DNA of 8,350 nt. It comes from Promethearchaeia archaeon. GTDB taxonomy: Archaea > Asgardarchaeota > Lokiarchaeia > Sigyniarchaeales > SOKP01. Below are positions 6,209 to 8,350 of this stretch, one piece after another (position 1 is the stretch's first letter; the number at the start of each line of letters is the position of its first letter). The DNA lies in NCBI GenBank assembly GCA_029856445.1, contig JAHQWY010000159.1, positions 1-8,350 of the forward strand. The letters run 5' to 3'. A program made the position numbers and the translations under genes. A model generated the notes under the pieces. It did not search any database. It was not told where the DNA came from and saw only the letters and a program-made list of their open reading frames with translations.

Positions 6209-6763
6209 ATGAGTATTATATTTCGTAAATTTATAACTCGGGTTGGGCATCAGTCTGAATTTAAGCCTCTTAAGAATCAATTACTCAATTATTTAAAAAA
6301 GGAAAGTGAAAATAAGTATAAAAATTACCCGAGATTACTTAAACTCATGCAAGATTATTGGCCTGAATATCAAGACCGTTCACGTATCTCTCATCTTTTA
6401 AAGGATCATCATGAAGAAATTTTTACGTTATATTTAAATACATTTTTCCATTTCCGAAAGCGAGGACTTTCATATGAAGACCCTGAAGCCCCTACACCTG
6501 TTGATTTTAAACTGGTATTTAAATATATATATAACTCCAAGGAGATTGAAGTAGTTGAAGATGTAATAAAAGAATTAAGAATTAAAGCTAGTACTGAATC
6601 AATTTTAAAAAGAATTTTTATATTCGCAATAAGCTCGTTTGGTTATTTAGTGGAACAAATTTTTGGAAGACCCTTTGCCTTTCAATTTTTCGATATAACC
6701 TCAAATCCTCTTCCTAATGACGAATGTGAAGTAATTGCGATAATATCAGGAAGAGAACAATAA
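6209..6763 (+). CDS. Hypothetical protein, 184 aa
   Basis: I do not recognise this family. The protein is soluble-looking, basic, and rich in Phe, Tyr, Lys and Leu. Residues 1 to about 130 look helical, with a conspicuous His/aromatic stretch (DHHEEIFTLYLNTFFHF, 66-82) and an acidic helix EIEVVEDVIKEL (112-123). A hydrophobic helix at 132-151 is followed by a likely beta hairpin (FAFQFFDI and CEVIAIIS, 156-180) ending four residues before the terminus. The tail, with its NDECEVIAII stretch, faintly recalls the end of V4R-type ligand domains, but this is too weak to name. Only one cysteine (C173) is present. It is divergent from the deacetylase and convergent with the PDCD5-like gene, with 11 bases between stops. 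The short leader and TATA box support the ATG. Confidence 0.6.
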   Translation: MSIIFRKFITRVGHQSEFKPLKNQLLNYLKKESENKYKNYPRLLKLMQDYWPEYQDRSRISHLLKDHHEEIFTLYLNTFFHFRKRGLSYEDPEAPTPVDFKLVFKYIYNSKEIEVVEDVIKELRIKASTESILKRIFIFAISSFGYLVEQIFGRPFAFQFFDITSNPLPNDECEVIAIISGREQ

Positions 6764-6771
6764 TAATTCCA

Positions 6772-6780
6772 TTTTTATTT
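6772..6780 (+). terminator. T-tract between convergent genes
   Basis: TTTTTATTT directly follows the unknown gene at 6763 and runs into the stop codon of the PDCD5-like gene on the other strand (6775-6777). It is a plausible T-run terminator for the + strand transcript. Confidence 0.3.
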
Positions 6781-7200
6781 TGTTAAAAATGATCCTAAGT
6801 CCATAAGATCGTCACCACGCTTTACCTGGATCTTACTTCTTATCCCCTTAGCTTTACGCTCTAAATATATAATGGCATCAAGAGGAATTTGTTTTGGAAC
6901 ACCTCCTCTTTGTTGAATAATTGCCAATAAATAATCGATGCTTTCTATTACCTCTGGGTTAATTAGTTCATTGTAAATTGCTCGATACACATTTGGTTCC
7001 TTGTTCTTTAGACTATTCAAGTAGTTATATGCATCTGGAGCTAGGACCACTTTTAAAACATATTCAACTTTGTCTGATATTGAAACAACTCTGTCTTTTA
7101 CAAGTTCTTGATGTTTCTTAGCATCCATAATTGCTTTCATTTTTCTCATACGTATTTTTTCTAACTCATGCTGCTCAAAATTTTTATCGCTTTCATTCAT
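6775..7200 (-). CDS. PDCD5/TFAR19-family DNA-binding protein
   Basis: This 141-residue protein has the layout of the archaeal/eukaryotic PDCD5 family. A charged N-terminal helix with ELEKIRMRKMKAIM (12-25) matches the ELE-x2-R-x2-R signature. A helical core follows: VLKVVLAPDAYNYLNSL (48-64), then a VY-x-AI-x2-ELI segment (71-80), SIDYLLAIIQQRGGVPKQI (87-105), and a basic tail KIQVKRGDD (123-131), where family members have an IKRK-like element. Archaeal members are described as double-stranded DNA-binding proteins; eukaryotic PDCD5 works in apoptosis signalling and with chaperonin and acetyltransferase partners. The core is somewhat longer than in the human protein. The ATG is preceded by GGAG about 12 bases away, a weak ribosome site. 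The tRNA-Tyr gene lies upstream on the same strand but has its own promoter. The assignment rests on pattern recognition, not alignment. Confidence 0.72.
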   Translation of the reverse strand: MNESDKNFEQHELEKIRMRKMKAIMDAKKHQELVKDRVVSISDKVEYVLKVVLAPDAYNYLNSLKNKEPNVYRAIYNELINPEVIESIDYLLAIIQQRGGVPKQIPLDAIIYLERKAKGIRSKIQVKRGDDLMDLGSFLTK

Positions 7201-7371
7201 ATAATCGATTATCTCCGCTCAATTAATAGTAAATTTCAATTATTATATTAATAATTAATGGTGACTAAAATAATAATTTTTTGAGAAATTTTATTTAAAA
7301 AAAGAGAGAGCTTCACATCTGTTCATAATATTTAATATATGAAATTAGAAAATGTGGTCCCTCCCCCCGGA

Positions 7372-7400
7372 ATCTAGTACAATCCGATACGAATCCATAC
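7372..7400 (-). other. tRNA-Tyr intron 2 in the T-loop (position 59/60), 29 bases
   Basis: The T-loop would be 36 bases without removing this insert. A bulge-helix-bulge fits: outer helix is the T-stem CCCGG/CCGGG, central helix CTCG/CTAG (three of four pairs), bulges AA^G and AT^T, inner helix TATG/TGTA using two G-T pairs. Cutting there leaves a seven-base loop CTCGAAT, exactly the expected size. Introns at non-canonical sites are known mainly from Thermoproteota tRNAs. Confidence 0.78.
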
Positions 7401-7422
7401 TTCGAGCCGGGGACCGCTCGGT

Positions 7423-7471
7423 TACGGCTGACGTAACTTCATTAGCTACAAGCTTTAGTACGCGATATTAT
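7423..7471 (-). other. tRNA-Tyr intron 1 (position 37/38), 49 bases
   Basis: The insert lies just 3' of the anticodon, the standard archaeal intron site. A bulge-helix-bulge can be drawn: outer helix CTCGG/CCGAG, 3' bulge TA^A, a four-base central helix CTGT/GCCG with one T-C mismatch and one G-T pair, and 5' bulge AG^A. The cuts fall where the mature tRNA needs them. The inner helix is weak, so this is a relaxed motif. The intron end CAGCCG is also fully complementary to exon bases 29-34 (CGGCTG), a competing fold. Confidence 0.8.
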
Positions 7472-7530
7472 CTACAGCCGAGCACTCTGACCACTGAGTT
7501 AGGGAGGGGATATGTTTTAAAAATAAATAA

Positions 7531-7540
7531 TAATATAATT
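7531..7540 (-). promoter_or_regulatory. TATA box for tRNA-Tyr
   Basis: On the - strand AATTATATTA lies 23-32 bases before the 5' end of the tRNA, the expected spacing for an archaeal promoter starting at or a few bases before the mature end. Confidence 0.4.
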
Positions 7541-7742
7541 AATTTATTTTTTATGTTTTTAGATTTAGAGCAAGTAATAACAAAAAGATCTCGCTTTAAT
7601 TTTTTGTACTCACAAAATTTTTCCTTTTGATTAAGAAAACTTCAAATATGTTTACTTTATAAGAATATTAAACAAAAAATTTTCCAATAAAAAACGCAAA
7701 ATACTTTTGTTGTGAAAAATTTTTATAGTGATAATTAATATT

Positions 7743-7751
7743 TTTATAAAA
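7743..7751 (+). promoter_or_regulatory. TATA box for the E2 gene
   Basis: TTTATAAAA lies about 47 bases before the GTG at 7798, predicting a leader of roughly 20-25 bases. The rest of the gap 7509-7797 is very AT-rich and shows no gene, repeat or RNA that I can support. Confidence 0.4.
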
Positions 7752-7797
7752 TTTAACTAATATAACAACTACAATTTTAATGTAAATTTTTTTTAAG

Positions 7798-8316
7798 GTG
7801 ATTATCATCAGGGAAGAAACTGATTATACTGAAGCTATTGAGGCATATAAGAACGAACCAACTGTCATTTTAGAACCATGGGGTAGGAGTATTGATCACT
7901 TACGCTTAACAATCATAGGTAAAAAAGGAACTCCTTATGCAGATGGTAAATTTGTGTTTGAAATCAAATTTCCAGACAATTATCCTTTCGCTCCTCCCTA
8001 TGCTTACGCTGTTACCCTAATGTGGCATCCTAATATTGATAGCTCTATTCCACCAGGAAAACTTAATATTTGTTTGGATTTAATCAATCCCGATTTAGTT
8101 GGAAAAGTAGATGCTTCAACCGGAGCAAGTGGATGGACACCAAGTAAAACATTAACTAACATAATCGAAGCTCTCAAGGGAATGATGCATGTCGAACCTC
8201 CTTTCTTTAATCCTGGAGATCCTTTGAACCATGAAGCAGGAGAGCAATATTTTAGAGCTCAGAAAAAGTTCGAAGCTAAAGCGAAATCTTGGACTGAAAA
8301 ATATGCAAAAGATTGA
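7798..8316 (+). CDS. Ubiquitin-conjugating enzyme (E2) homologue with catalytic cysteine
   Basis: This 172-residue protein is a full UBC fold. YADGKFVFEIKFP (47-59) matches the beta-sheet core, YPFAPP (62-67) is the E2 signature, HPN (77-79) supplies the oxyanion asparagine, and C92 in NICLDLI is the active-site cysteine. D94 and D141 (in DPL) match the conserved catalytic-site acidic residues of UBE2D enzymes. The C-terminal helix, ending SWTEKYAKD, closely resembles the UBE2D end (EWTQKYAM). It should carry ubiquitin or a ubiquitin-like protein as a thioester in the cytoplasm. Two insertions stand out: five extra residues between HPN and C92, and about 13 between C92 and W113, the latter matching the Ubc7/UBE2G loop length. 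GTG is the only standard start between the upstream stop (7783-7785) and the fold; the next Met is M75. No E1, ubiquitin or deubiquitinase gene is adjacent. Confidence 0.92.
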   Translation: MIIIREETDYTEAIEAYKNEPTVILEPWGRSIDHLRLTIIGKKGTPYADGKFVFEIKFPDNYPFAPPYAYAVTLMWHPNIDSSIPPGKLNICLDLINPDLVGKVDASTGASGWTPSKTLTNIIEALKGMMHVEPPFFNPGDPLNHEAGEQYFRAQKKFEAKAKSWTEKYAKD

Positions 8317-8350
8317 TTTTAACCATTTTTTATCTTCTATTTTTATTTTT
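8317..8350 (+). terminator. T-rich terminator region after the E2 gene
   Basis: Immediately after the TGA stop, four T-runs of four to six bases follow within 34 bases (8317-8320, 8326-8331, 8341-8344, 8346-8350). This fits archaeal factor-independent termination on T-runs. The window ends inside it. Confidence 0.45.

Larger units (their letters stand above)
7358..7508 (-). tRNA. tRNA-Tyr (GTA) with two introns
   Basis: On the - strand a complete cloverleaf forms when two inserts are removed. The acceptor stem CCCTCCC (7502-7508) pairs perfectly with GGGAGGG (7359-7365), followed by A73 (7358) and an encoded CCA (7355-7357). The D-stem ACTC/GAGT encloses AGTGGTCA with A14, G15, G18, G19 and A21 in place. 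The anticodon stem CTCGG/CCGAG carries loop CTGTAGA, anticodon GTA at 7473-7475. The variable loop has five bases, and T-stem CCCGG/CCGGG closes loop CTCGAAT. Exons are 7472-7508, 7401-7422 and 7358-7371, which sum to 73 bases. C1-G72, G34, T35 and A73 match archaeal/eukaryotic tyrosine tRNA identity. The first intron is at the usual 37/38 site; the second, at 59/60, is unusual. Any protein-like reading of this stretch is spurious. Confidence 0.93.

Noticed and set aside
7352..7630. An open + strand frame of 92 codons.
   Set aside because: It runs antisense through the tRNA-Tyr gene and into AT-rich flank. The base-paired tRNA structure fully explains the sequence.

Overview
The window looks like part of an Asgard archaeal genome (Lokiarchaeia or a relative; inferred from gene content, not proven). 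The DNA is very AT-rich, most promoters look archaeal (TATA boxes close to start codons, few Shine-Dalgarno sites), one tRNA carries archaeal-type introns, and three neighbouring genes encode eukaryote-like proteins: a class I-type histone deacetylase homologue, a PDCD5-family DNA-binding protein, and a ubiquitin-conjugating (E2) enzyme with its catalytic cysteine.

Layout. Positions 1-87 hold the 3' end of a + strand membrane-protein gene. A - strand pair (140-1272) encodes a 16-cysteine iron-sulfur protein followed by a small two-cluster ferredoxin; the second gene is reached through a Shine-Dalgarno site overlapping the first gene's stop. The spacer 1273-1509 contains a possible decayed coding fragment. 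A - strand gene of unknown function (1510-1965) is divergent from a + strand cobalamin-dependent radical SAM enzyme (2142-3410). A gene-poor stretch of about 800 bases follows, containing a 134-base element bounded by an inverted repeat (3599-3732) and a doubtful small ORF. Next come a zinc-ribbon membrane protein (4207-4770, +) and, convergent with it, the deacetylase (4818-6011, -). A divergent unknown gene (6209-6763, +) converges on the PDCD5-like gene (6775-7200, -). A tRNA-Tyr(GTA) gene split by two introns (7358-7508, -) and the E2 gene (7798-8316, +) complete the window, which ends in T-rich terminator-like sequence.

How the genes work together. The two Fe-S genes form a clear operon, probably an electron-transfer module. 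The deacetylase, PDCD5-like protein and E2 are all informational or regulatory genes with eukaryotic counterparts, but they lie on alternating strands with their own promoters, so this is a neighbourhood and not an operon. No ubiquitin, E1, RING or JAMM gene is visible, so the E2 must find its partners elsewhere in the genome.

The most notable observations are the doubly interrupted tRNA-Tyr, whose second intron lies in the T-loop; the active-site E2 whose loop length resembles the Ubc7/UBE2G class; the cysteine-rich Fe-S protein; and the inverted-repeat element at 3599-3732. I see no CRISPR array, no recognisable insertion sequence and no defence system.
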